Origin: Burkholderiaceae bacterium
GTDB lineage: Bacteria > Pseudomonadota > Gammaproteobacteria > Burkholderiales > Burkholderiaceae_C
Assembly: GCA_024235915.1 (NCBI GenBank)
Contig: JACKLO010000025.1
Coordinates: forward strand, 1-64,000
Length of the DNA stretch: 64,000 nt
Direction: 5' to 3'
Shown here: positions 16,774-24,085 of the stretch, one piece after another
Layout: each line of letters starts with the position of its first letter
Position numbering within the stretch: the first letter of the stretch is position 1
Position numbers and translations under genes: made by a program
Notes under the pieces: generated by a model
What the model was told of the DNA's origin: nothing
The model's database searches: none
What the model saw: the letters and a program-made list of their open reading frames with translations, nothing else

Positions 16774-18318
16774 TCACTGCACCCGCTTGTAGTTTGTGTA
16801 GCCGCCCTGCGGGCGCGTGTCGATGCCCAGCACCGCCACGCCCTTGGGCGGCAGGCGCAGGTGCAGCAGGGAGGCGCGCAGCGACGGCGGCGCCGCGGCG
16901 TCCAGCGTGCCCAGCAGGTCCACCAGCGGCGTGGCGTCCATCATCTTGGAATCCGTCACCACCAGCGCCTCCTCCACCGTCTGGTCGGTCGGGTTGACGA
17001 CCACGAACACGGTGTCGCCCGCGCGGTCAGTGTGGCGCTCGAAGGCGAACAGGCGTTGGCTCAACACCGGCGCCCAGTCGCCCACACGCAGCGCACGATG
17101 CGAACGTCGAAGCGCGCCCAGGCGGCGGATCAGGTCCAGCGTCGGGTGGCCGACATCAACCACGTCCCAGGGCATGGGCGCGCGCATCTCCGGGTCGTCG
17201 CCGCCGGCCAGGTCCACCTCGCTGCCGTAGTAGAGGTTGGGGCTGCCCGGCAGGGTGAACTGCAGCACCGTGGCCAGCTTCCGTGCCGCGGCGTCGGGCA
17301 GCGCCGTGGCCAGGCGCGCGGTGTCGTGGTTGTCCAGGTAGATCCAGCTGCGCATCAGGTTCTCGATGCCGCAGTCGGCCAACATGCGCTCGAAGATGCG
17401 GCCGAAGCCCGCCGCATCCAGCTGCCCGCTGGCCAGGCGGATGATCAGCTGGCGCAGCGCAAAGTGCATCACACCGTCCACCGACGGGTACCACTGCGCC
17501 GGCCAGTTGGGGATCTCGCCCACCACCAGCGAACCCGGCTTCTGTGCGTGCGCGTTGCGCGTGAGTTCGTCCAGGTAGGCAAAGCCGATGTCGAAAGCGA
17601 CGTCCAGCCGCCAGCCGTCGGCGCCGTCGCGCAGCCAGCCGCGCACCACGGAATCGGCGTCGCCCCAGAGGTCGGCACGCACCGCCGGGTTCTCCAGGTT
17701 CAGCTCGGGCAGGTTCTCGGCCCGCCACCAGGCCCGCGCACCGCCAGGCAGGGTGTCGTCGAAACAGAACCAGTCGCGGTACGGGCTGGCCGAGTCGGCC
17801 TCGGCGGCGCGAAACTTCGGGCTGTTGCGGCCCATGTGGTTGAACACACCATCCAGCACCAGCTTCATGCCCTGCGCGTGCAGCGCATCGGCCAGCGCGG
17901 TGACGTCGGCGCGCGTGCCGTACTCCGGCGACACGCCCCGGTAGTCCAGCGCGTCGTACTTGTGGTTGGTGTAGGCGTCGCAGATGGGGTTGAGGTAGAG
18001 CACATCGGCGTGCAGCGATTGCACGTGGTCCAGCCGCGTCGCCAGGCTCTGCAGGTCGCCGCCCCAGAAGTCGATTTCGTGGCTCCAGAGCTTGTGTGCG
18101 GCCAGGTACTCACCCTGGCGGGGCAGTTCGTCCCAGCCACGCAGGCGTTTGGGCGCTGGGTACAGGTGACGTTTGGCGTCCAGGTCGGCCGGAGGCGCGT
18201 AACGGTCCACCAGCACCTGGTAGACGACGGCGCCGATGCGCCAGTCGGCTTCGCGGGTTTCATAGAGGCCGGCGGTCGCACGATCGCTGGCGTTGGCGTA
18301 GGGAGCGGTCATGGTCAT
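16774..18318 (-). CDS. Cytoplasmic GH13 alpha-amylase-family enzyme of the maltodextrin locus
   Basis: The protein has 514 residues. The start at 18318 overlaps the malG-like stop as ATGA. There is no signal peptide, so it should act in the cytoplasm. GH13 motifs appear in order: DGVFNHMG (region I), DGWRLDVAFD with the nucleophile Asp (region II), LVVGEIPNW with the acid/base Glu (region III) and YLDNHDTAR (region IV). The C-terminal beta domain follows. It is the last gene of the receptor-halogenase-malEFG series and would cleave imported maltodextrins. Exact specificity (alpha-amylase, neopullulanase/cyclomaltodextrinase or alpha-glucosidase) cannot be fixed; the lack of a long N-terminal domain argues against a typical neopullulanase. 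Confidence 0.9.
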   Translation of the reverse strand: MTMTAPYANASDRATAGLYETREADWRIGAVVYQVLVDRYAPPADLDAKRHLYPAPKRLRGWDELPRQGEYLAAHKLWSHEIDFWGGDLQSLATRLDHVQSLHADVLYLNPICDAYTNHKYDALDYRGVSPEYGTRADVTALADALHAQGMKLVLDGVFNHMGRNSPKFRAAEADSASPYRDWFCFDDTLPGGARAWWRAENLPELNLENPAVRADLWGDADSVVRGWLRDGADGWRLDVAFDIGFAYLDELTRNAHAQKPGSLVVGEIPNWPAQWYPSVDGVMHFALRQLIIRLASGQLDAAGFGRIFERMLADCGIENLMRSWIYLDNHDTARLATALPDAAARKLATVLQFTLPGSPNLYYGSEVDLAGGDDPEMRAPMPWDVVDVGHPTLDLIRRLGALRRSHRALRVGDWAPVLSQRLFAFERHTDRAGDTVFVVVNPTDQTVEEALVVTDSKMMDATPLVDLLGTLDAAAPPSLRASLLHLRLPPKGVAVLGIDTRPQGGYTNYKRVQ

Positions 18319-19205
18319 CCTTTGACACCGCCAGCCGCGAGGCCAGCGATCATCCACCGCTGGGCGAGCAGGAAGACCGCGGTGATCGGCAGGCCCGACA
18401 GCAGCGCGGCCGCGGCGAAGTCGCCCCAGCGGAAGTTGTGCTCGTGCACAAAGAGCTTGGCGCCCACGGCCAGCGTGAGCTGGTCCTGCTGCGTGAGCAG
18501 CACGCTGGCGACGGGGTATTCGATGATGGCGCCGATGAAGGCGAGCAGGAACACCACCATGAGGATCGGCACCGCCATCGGCAGCAGCACGCGCCAGAAG
18601 GCCTGCCAGGCGCTGGCGCCGTCCACACGCGCCGCTTCCTCGATCTCGGCCGGCAGGGTGTCGTAGTAGCCCTTGATGGTCCACACGTGCATGGCGATGC
18701 CGCCGCTGTAGGCCAGCACCAGCGCCGCGTGCGTGTTCAGGCCGATGGCCGGGAAGGCGCTGCCCAGGCGGTCGAAGATGGCATAGATGGCCACCAGTGC
18801 CAGCACGGCCGGGAACATCTGCATCAGCATCAGGCCCTGCAGCACCTGTTTGCGGCCACGAAAGCGCAGCCGCGCCAGCGCATAGGCCGCCGTGGTGGAC
18901 AGCAGCAGCGCCACAACCGCCGAGCCGAAGGCCACCTTGATGCTGTTCCACAGCCACAGCAGCACCGGCAGGTCAGGCGCGATCAAGCGGCCGTCCGGCC
19001 CCGGCACCGGCAGGCCCAGCACGTATCGCCAGTGCTCCAGGCTGATGCTGTCAGGGATCAGCGAACCGCTGGCGAAGTTGCCGGGACGCAGCGAGACCGA
19101 CAGCACGATGAGGAAAGGAAACACCACCGCGGCACACAGCAGCAGCAGGAACACATGCGCCGCCAGCAGGCGCCAGCGTTGGGATCGGGCTTGGACGATG
19201 GGCAT
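18315..19205 (-). CDS. malG: MalG-like carbohydrate ABC transporter permease
   Basis: The protein has 296 residues with six predicted membrane helices, beginning with LLAAHVFLLLLCAAVVFPFLI. The cytoplasmic EAA loop, which contacts the ATPase, reads EEAARVDGASAWQAFWRVLLP (about residues 190-210). The periplasmic segment after helix 1 (SLEHWRYVLGL) matches MalG. Together with the malF- and malE-like genes upstream it forms an inner-membrane importer for maltose or maltodextrins. No ATPase (malK) gene is in the window, so the importer must borrow one encoded elsewhere. A 558-base palindromic spacer separates it from malF. Confidence 0.93.
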   Translation of the reverse strand: MPIVQARSQRWRLLAAHVFLLLLCAAVVFPFLIVLSVSLRPGNFASGSLIPDSISLEHWRYVLGLPVPGPDGRLIAPDLPVLLWLWNSIKVAFGSAVVALLLSTTAAYALARLRFRGRKQVLQGLMLMQMFPAVLALVAIYAIFDRLGSAFPAIGLNTHAALVLAYSGGIAMHVWTIKGYYDTLPAEIEEAARVDGASAWQAFWRVLLPMAVPILMVVFLLAFIGAIIEYPVASVLLTQQDQLTLAVGAKLFVHEHNFRWGDFAAAALLSGLPITAVFLLAQRWMIAGLAAGGVKG

Positions 19206-19763
19206 GGGCTTCGTCAGTGAATCGCCGGAGCGCCGAGGCGGGTCGGAATGACGGCTTGCGACCCGGAGCGGACGTTGGTTCTCTGTGCGTTTGCAGCAGG
19301 GCGAGCCACGGAGGGCGGGCCTGGCCTGGCGCTCCTGTCCCCCGGCTCGCGCTGGGCGCTCGCCTCCTCCTTTACCTCGCGCCAGGCCAGGCCCGCCCTC
19401 CGCGGCCAGGGGCAGCGGTTGTTTTCCCTCGGCCACCCGTGCGCGTCCGCAAGGCGGCGGCGGGCAGGCCTGTGGCGCGCATCGAGGACGCCGAGCATCG
19501 CAGGGCCCGAGGCCGCGCGCGCCAGCGCGCTTCGTAGACTGACTCGCGGCCGCTGTCCGACCACAGCGAACGCAGTGAGCGGAGGGAGTTTGGCCGCGGG
19601 CCTCGGGACCGAGAAGCGCAGGGGAGCCGGAGCGCAGCGCAGGCCGTCCGATCTAAGCGCCACGGGCCTGCCCGCCGTCGCCTTGCCGCCTCGGCGGTGG
19701 AGGGCGGCATCAAATGCACGCACAGCATCCAACGTCCGCTCCGGGTCATTTGCGGCCATTCGA
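19206..19763. other. Gene-free spacer between malF and malG, filled by a palindromic element
   Basis: I find no supportable gene in these 558 bases. Long frames across it have no recognisable domain and arise from GC-rich composition. Most of the spacer (19260-19747) is an imperfect nested palindrome, described separately. The presence of such a spacer inside an otherwise tightly coupled operon is unusual. Confidence 0.75.
19260..19747. mobile_element. MITE-like nested palindromic element between malF and malG
   Basis: The ends are a perfect 19-bp inverted repeat: GACCCGGAGCGGACGTTGG at 19260-19278 and its complement at 19729-19747. Inside are a perfect 23-bp inverted repeat (19310-19332 with 19379-19401, 46-base loop) and two imperfect pairs, one around 19450-19478 with 19659-19688 and one around 19503-19520 with 19591-19610. 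No transposase is encoded. The 16-bp core of the end repeat occurs again at 42203-42218 beside a similar palindromic region, so this looks like a dispersed non-autonomous repeat. Exact borders and target duplications are not determined. Confidence 0.65.
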
Positions 19764-21263
19764 CTACCGCCTCCCCGCCTCATCCGCCACCCGCGTGAAC
19801 CGCATCTGCAGCAGCGTGATCGCCGCCACGATGAGGAAGATCACGGTCGAGATGGCAGCGGCCAGGCCGAACTGCTGGCCGGAGTCCTGGAACGCGATGC
19901 GCCAGGTGTACGAGACCAGGATGTCGGTGGTGCCGGCCGGCAGCGTGGTGTCCAGGCGGTCGGGCCGGCCGCCCGTGAGCAGGCTCACGAGCACGAAGTT
20001 GTTGAAGTTGAAGGCGAAGGCCGCGATCAGCAGCGGGGTCAGCGGCTTGACGATCAGCGGGGCGGTGATGCGGCTGAAGTTCACCCAGGGCCCGGCCCCT
20101 GACACGGCCGAGGCTTCATACAGGTCCGCCGGGATCGCCTTGATCAGGCCCGAGCAGAGCACCATCATGTAAGGGAAGCCGAGCCAAACGTTGACGATCA
20201 GCAGCATCGTGCGCGCCAGCGCCGGGTCGCTGAACCACGCCGGGCGGACGCCGAACAGGCCGTCGAGGATGAAGTTGATCTCGCCCAGGTTCTGGTTGAA
20301 CAGACCCTTGAAGATCAGGATGCTGATGAATCCTGGCACCGCGTAGGGCAGGAACAGCACCAGCCGGTACGCACCGCGGAACGGCAGTGCCTCCCAGTTC
20401 AGCAGCACCGCCAGCAGCAGGCCCAGCGCGCCGGCGATCAGCACCGTGCCGGCGGAGAACAGCACGGTCCAGATCAGCACGCCCAGAAAGGGTTCGCGGA
20501 AGCGTCCTTCGCTGAACACGGTGGCGTAGTGCGCCAAGCCCACACCTACACGGTAGCCGGGCTGCAGGCGGTCACCGTCGGTGCTGGTGAAGAAGCCGGT
20601 GTTGTCGTCGGGCCGGTAGGCGATGCCGGTGACGCGGTCGGTCAGCGAACCGTCGGCACCTGCGTCGTAGAGCGGCTGGACGTGGCCGAAGCTGCGCAGG
20701 CTGGCCAGCCGCAGCGGCGGGCCCTCAGGGGGCTGCAGCGTCAGCTGGCGCAGTGCCGGCAGCAGCGCCACGCGTTCGGCCATGGACAGGGTGGCTGCTG
20801 GCGGATCGCCGGGCTGCAGGGCCGCGGTCAAGGGCTGGTCGCCCAATGTCAGTGGCGCCGTGGCCAGGCCGCCATCCAGATGCACACGAACGCCACCCGA
20901 CCGACGCTCCAGCGTGAAGCCGCGTTGGCTGCCGGGCTCGAGCACGGCCGACTCCTGCAGCACCTGACGCGCGCGCTCGAACTCCAGCAGGTTGCTGGAG
21001 CTGTAGTTGGTGAAGCCGATGCCCACCGTGTAGAGCATCGGGAAGATCACGAACACCAGGGCCGCGCCAATGCCCGGCAGCAGGTAGCGCAGCGCATGCG
21101 TGCGTGGGCTGGTGTAGGCCCACACGGCCAGCCCGCTGCAGGCCAGCAGCAGCACCGCCAGCAGCGTCTGCCCGACGGCATGCACCTGCAGCACGGCCGC
21201 GAGGATCAGCACCACCGACAACGCGGCGGTGGCTGTCGAGGTCCAGCGGCGGCCCATCGTCAT
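19764..21263 (-). CDS. malF: MalF-like carbohydrate ABC transporter permease
   Basis: The protein has 499 residues, the length of true MalF proteins rather than short sugar permeases. It has two N-terminal hydrophobic helices, a third helix (YLLPGIGAALVFVIFPMLYT), a large periplasmic P2-type loop (about residues 85-265), and the permease core with FLPYAVPGFISILIFKGLFN. The EAA-type loop reads YEASAVSGAGPWVNFSRIT. The C-terminus repeats the MalF pattern of ending in ITLLQMRFT. The start overlaps the malE stop as ATGA. It pairs with MalG to form the channel of a maltose/maltodextrin importer. Confidence 0.94.
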   Translation of the reverse strand: MTMGRRWTSTATAALSVVLILAAVLQVHAVGQTLLAVLLLACSGLAVWAYTSPRTHALRYLLPGIGAALVFVIFPMLYTVGIGFTNYSSSNLLEFERARQVLQESAVLEPGSQRGFTLERRSGGVRVHLDGGLATAPLTLGDQPLTAALQPGDPPAATLSMAERVALLPALRQLTLQPPEGPPLRLASLRSFGHVQPLYDAGADGSLTDRVTGIAYRPDDNTGFFTSTDGDRLQPGYRVGVGLAHYATVFSEGRFREPFLGVLIWTVLFSAGTVLIAGALGLLLAVLLNWEALPFRGAYRLVLFLPYAVPGFISILIFKGLFNQNLGEINFILDGLFGVRPAWFSDPALARTMLLIVNVWLGFPYMMVLCSGLIKAIPADLYEASAVSGAGPWVNFSRITAPLIVKPLTPLLIAAFAFNFNNFVLVSLLTGGRPDRLDTTLPAGTTDILVSYTWRIAFQDSGQQFGLAAAISTVIFLIVAAITLLQMRFTRVADEAGRR

Positions 21264-22486
21264 TCGCCCCGGATGCGGCGTGCCGCCGCGGCCAAGGCTT
21301 CGGCCGGGGCCTGCCGGCCTTCGGTGAGGTTGGTCAGCGACGTCTTCAACGCCGCCCAGAAGCGCCCCATCTCCGGCACGCTGGGCGTGGGCACACCGTC
21401 GCGCGCCGAGGCCATGATGCCGGCGATGCGCGGGTCCACCGCCTGCTGGGCATAGAAGCTGCGGCTGGCGGCGGCCCCGATGGGTTCGGCGCGGTCAATG
21501 GCGCGCAGGCCCTCGGGCTGCAGCAGGAAATGCTCGATGAACTCCACCGCCAGTTCACGCTGACGGGTGGCGCGGTTGATCAACAGCCCCTTGATGCCAA
21601 CGAAGGGCGCGGCAGGCTTGTCACCCAACGCCGGAATGCGTGCGACACCGAAGTCCATGCCCACGCGCTTGAGGTTCACCCAGGACCAGGGCCCGTTGAT
21701 GACCATGGCGACGCGGCCCTGGGCCATGGCGGCCTCCATGTCGGGGTAGCCGCTGCCCGCGGGCATGCGGCCTTCGCGGATCAACCGGTCGAGCAGCTGC
21801 GCGCCCTGCAGCGCGCCGGCATTGGCCACGCCGGTGTCGCGGGCATCCCAGCCGCCATCGGCCCGCTGGCGGAAGGCATAACCACCCTGGGCCGCCAGCA
21901 GCGGCCACGTGAAGTAGCCATTGGTGTAGTCCCAGAGCACGGCACGGCGGCCGTCGCGGGCCAGGCGGTCGTCCAGGGCGATCAGCGCGTCCCAGGTGGC
22001 CGGTGGCTGCGTCAACAACGCCTTGTTGTAGATCAGCGTGATGGCCTCGATGGCGTACGGGTAGCCCCAGAGGCGCCCACGCTGCGTGAAACCACGCCAG
22101 GCCAAGGGATCGATGTCGTTGATCAGTGCCGGCGATGGATCCACCGCGTGAATGAGGCCGGCCGCGATCCATTCGCCGATGCGGTCGTGGGCGTAGACAT
22201 AGATGTCCGGGCCCTTGCCGGCGCCGGCCGCCTGCTGGAACTTGGACGGGCCTTCGTCCGGCGTCTCCACGACCACCGGCACGCCGGTGTCGGCGGTGAA
22301 GCGCTCGCCGACGGCGCGCATGGCCTTGGCACCCTCGACCGTGAACCAGCAGACCAGCGGCGCAGGCGCGGCACGCAGTGCGCGCGGCGTGGCCAACACA
22401 GCGCCTGTTGCAGCCAGCAGCAGGTAGCGACGGCGGTGGGACTCAGGGCGCGGCGGCGGCGCAGTGCTGTGCGATGAAGTCGGCAT
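21260..22486 (-). CDS. malE: MalE-like maltose/maltodextrin-binding protein
   Basis: The protein has 408 residues. A signal peptide with twin Arg-rich start (SHRRRYLLLAATGAVLATPRALRA) ends near residue 39. The mature protein has extracellular solute-binding family 1 features typical of MalE: LVCWFTVEGAKAM, GPDIYVYAHDRIGEWIAAGL, IEAITLIYNKALL, MVINGPWSWVNL and YPYA. It should deliver maltodextrins to MalFG in the periplasm. Its first 44 bases overlap the end of the halogenase gene, which points to tight coupling of the two. A start codon slightly downstream would shorten the overlap. Confidence 0.92.
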   Translation of the reverse strand: MPTSSHSTAPPPRPESHRRRYLLLAATGAVLATPRALRAAPAPLVCWFTVEGAKAMRAVGERFTADTGVPVVVETPDEGPSKFQQAAGAGKGPDIYVYAHDRIGEWIAAGLIHAVDPSPALINDIDPLAWRGFTQRGRLWGYPYAIEAITLIYNKALLTQPPATWDALIALDDRLARDGRRAVLWDYTNGYFTWPLLAAQGGYAFRQRADGGWDARDTGVANAGALQGAQLLDRLIREGRMPAGSGYPDMEAAMAQGRVAMVINGPWSWVNLKRVGMDFGVARIPALGDKPAAPFVGIKGLLINRATRQRELAVEFIEHFLLQPEGLRAIDRAEPIGAAASRSFYAQQAVDPRIAGIMASARDGVPTPSVPEMGRFWAALKTSLTNLTEGRQAPAEALAAAARRIRGE

Positions 22487-23954
22487 GCGCCGGCATGACG
22501 TCGATGCACTTGCCGATCACGTTGTCGATGCCCTGCAGGTACTCGGCGATGTCCTGTTCCGGGAACACGTCGACCAGCGGGTTGTAGCCCTGCGGGCGCA
22601 GGCCCTGGCCGTGCATCACCTGCAGCCAGCCGACCTCGGTGAACAGCTCGGCCGCCTCGCGGAAGATGCGGCCGTGGCTCTGGAACAGCGCCATGCGCTG
22701 CGCCAGGGACTCGGGCACCTCCATGTCGCGGCAGCGGCGCCAGAAGGCGGTGTCGCTGCGCTCGGTGAGCTTGTAGTGCAGGATGATGAAATCACGGATG
22801 CGCGTGAACTCGAAGTTCATCTGCGCATTGAAGGCGTCGACATCCACCCGGCTGAAGTCGGCCGCCGGGAAGAAGGTCAACAGCTTGTTGATGCCGGTCT
22901 GGATCAGGTGGATGGACGTGGATTCCAGCGGCTCCAGGAAACCTGCGGCCAGGCCGATGGCGACCACGTTGCGGTTCCAGTGCTTGCGCCGCATGCCGGT
23001 GCGGAACGGGATCGTGCGCGGCTCGGCCAGCGGCTCACCGTCCAGGTGCTTCAGCAGGATGGCCGTGGCCTCGTCGGCGCTCATGTGCTGGCTGCTGTAC
23101 ACATGGCCGTTGCCGGTGCGGTGCTGCAGCGGAATGCGCCACTGCCAGCCGGCGCCGTGCGCGGTGGAGCGGGTGTAGGGCGTCAGCGGGTCCACGCGCG
23201 CGCAGGGCACGGCAATGGCGCGGTCGCAGGGCAGCCAGTGCGTCCAGTCCTCGTAGCCGGTGCCCAGCGCCTGCTCGATCAGCAGGCCGCGGAAGCCGGA
23301 GCAGTCGACGAACAGTTCACCCTCGACCCGCGTGCCGTCGCGCAGCCGCAGCGCCTGCACAAAGCCACTGGCGGGGTCCAGCAGCACCTCGTCGATGTGG
23401 CCTTCGAGGCGACGCACCCCGCGCCCCTCGGCGTGGCGGCGCAGGTAGCGTGCGTAGAGGCCGGCGTCGAAGTGAAAGGCGTAGGCGATCTGCGCCAGCG
23501 GTGAGTTGGGCAGGTCGGCCGGCGGCCGCATGAAGCGGTTGGCGCGGCAGGCGCGCCGCGTGATGGAGTACTGCTCCAGGTCCGGCGCCTTGCCCGCCAG
23601 GTGCATCTTGAGCCAGTACTGGTAGAACTCGGTGGTCCACAGCTGCTGGCCGAATTCACCGAAGCCGTGGATGTAGCGCCGGCCCAGGCCGCCCCAGTCG
23701 ACGAACTCGATGCCGAGCTTGAAGCTGCCCTGGGTCTCGCGGACGAACTCGTCCTCGTCCAGCCCCAGGATGCGGTTGAACAGCCGGATCGGCGGGATGG
23801 TGGCCTCGCCGACACCGACGGTGCCGATGTCGTCCGACTCCACCAGCGTGATGTCCACCCGCCCCTGCAGGACCTTGGACATCATGGCCGCGGCCATCCA
23901 GCCCGCCGTGCCGCCGCCGACGATGACCACCTTGCGGATCAGTGCCGATTCCAT
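22443..23954 (-). CDS. Flavin-dependent tryptophan-halogenase-family protein
   Basis: The protein has 503 residues. It has an N-terminal FAD-binding GGGTAGW (13-19), the family's catalytic-type Lys in GSFKLG (Lys79, same position as in PrnA), the halogenase motif GWQWRIP (269-275) that distinguishes halogenases from monooxygenases, and LEPLESTS with Glu344-Ser345 near the halide/active-site region. All key residues are present, so it may be catalytically active. The substrate is unknown. Relatives next to TonB-dependent receptors in sugar loci of Caulobacter and xanthomonads are known, and some such enzymes act on free indole rather than tryptophan. It overlaps malE by 44 bases, so it is firmly part of the sugar-uptake transcript. 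No flavin reductase gene is nearby. Confidence 0.93.
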   Translation of the reverse strand: MESALIRKVVIVGGGTAGWMAAAMMSKVLQGRVDITLVESDDIGTVGVGEATIPPIRLFNRILGLDEDEFVRETQGSFKLGIEFVDWGGLGRRYIHGFGEFGQQLWTTEFYQYWLKMHLAGKAPDLEQYSITRRACRANRFMRPPADLPNSPLAQIAYAFHFDAGLYARYLRRHAEGRGVRRLEGHIDEVLLDPASGFVQALRLRDGTRVEGELFVDCSGFRGLLIEQALGTGYEDWTHWLPCDRAIAVPCARVDPLTPYTRSTAHGAGWQWRIPLQHRTGNGHVYSSQHMSADEATAILLKHLDGEPLAEPRTIPFRTGMRRKHWNRNVVAIGLAAGFLEPLESTSIHLIQTGINKLLTFFPAADFSRVDVDAFNAQMNFEFTRIRDFIILHYKLTERSDTAFWRRCRDMEVPESLAQRMALFQSHGRIFREAAELFTEVGWLQVMHGQGLRPQGYNPLVDVFPEQDIAEYLQGIDNVIGKCIDVMPAHADFIAQHCAAAAP

Positions 23955-23999
23955 GGAAACAGACCTCGTGCGCGTATGAAGAACGGCCCGCAGAAAGGC

Positions 24000-24071
24000 G
24001 CGGGCCCCTGCCAGTGTGGCACCGGCAGGGGCCCGCGTCGTGGGGCCAGCAGGGGCCCGCGTCGTGGGGCC
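24000..24071. repeat. 13-bp perfect hairpin plus 23-bp tandem repeat between receptor and halogenase
   Basis: GCGGGCCCCTGCC (24000-24012) and GGCAGGGGCCCGC (24024-24036) form a perfect stem with an 11-base loop. The right arm is part of a 23-bp unit (24025-24047) that is repeated exactly at 24049-24071, so the left arm could pair with either copy. The structure lies in the 131-base gap of the transcript just after the receptor gene. It may stabilise the receptor mRNA or attenuate downstream expression; no T-tract is present. Confidence 0.8.
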
Positions 24072-24085
24072 GGCTCAGCGCCGCA

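Noticed and set aside
19248..20102. A possible gene across the malF-malG spacer
   Set aside because: The translation is repetitive Arg/Ala-rich text produced by nested inverted repeats, and part runs antisense through malF.
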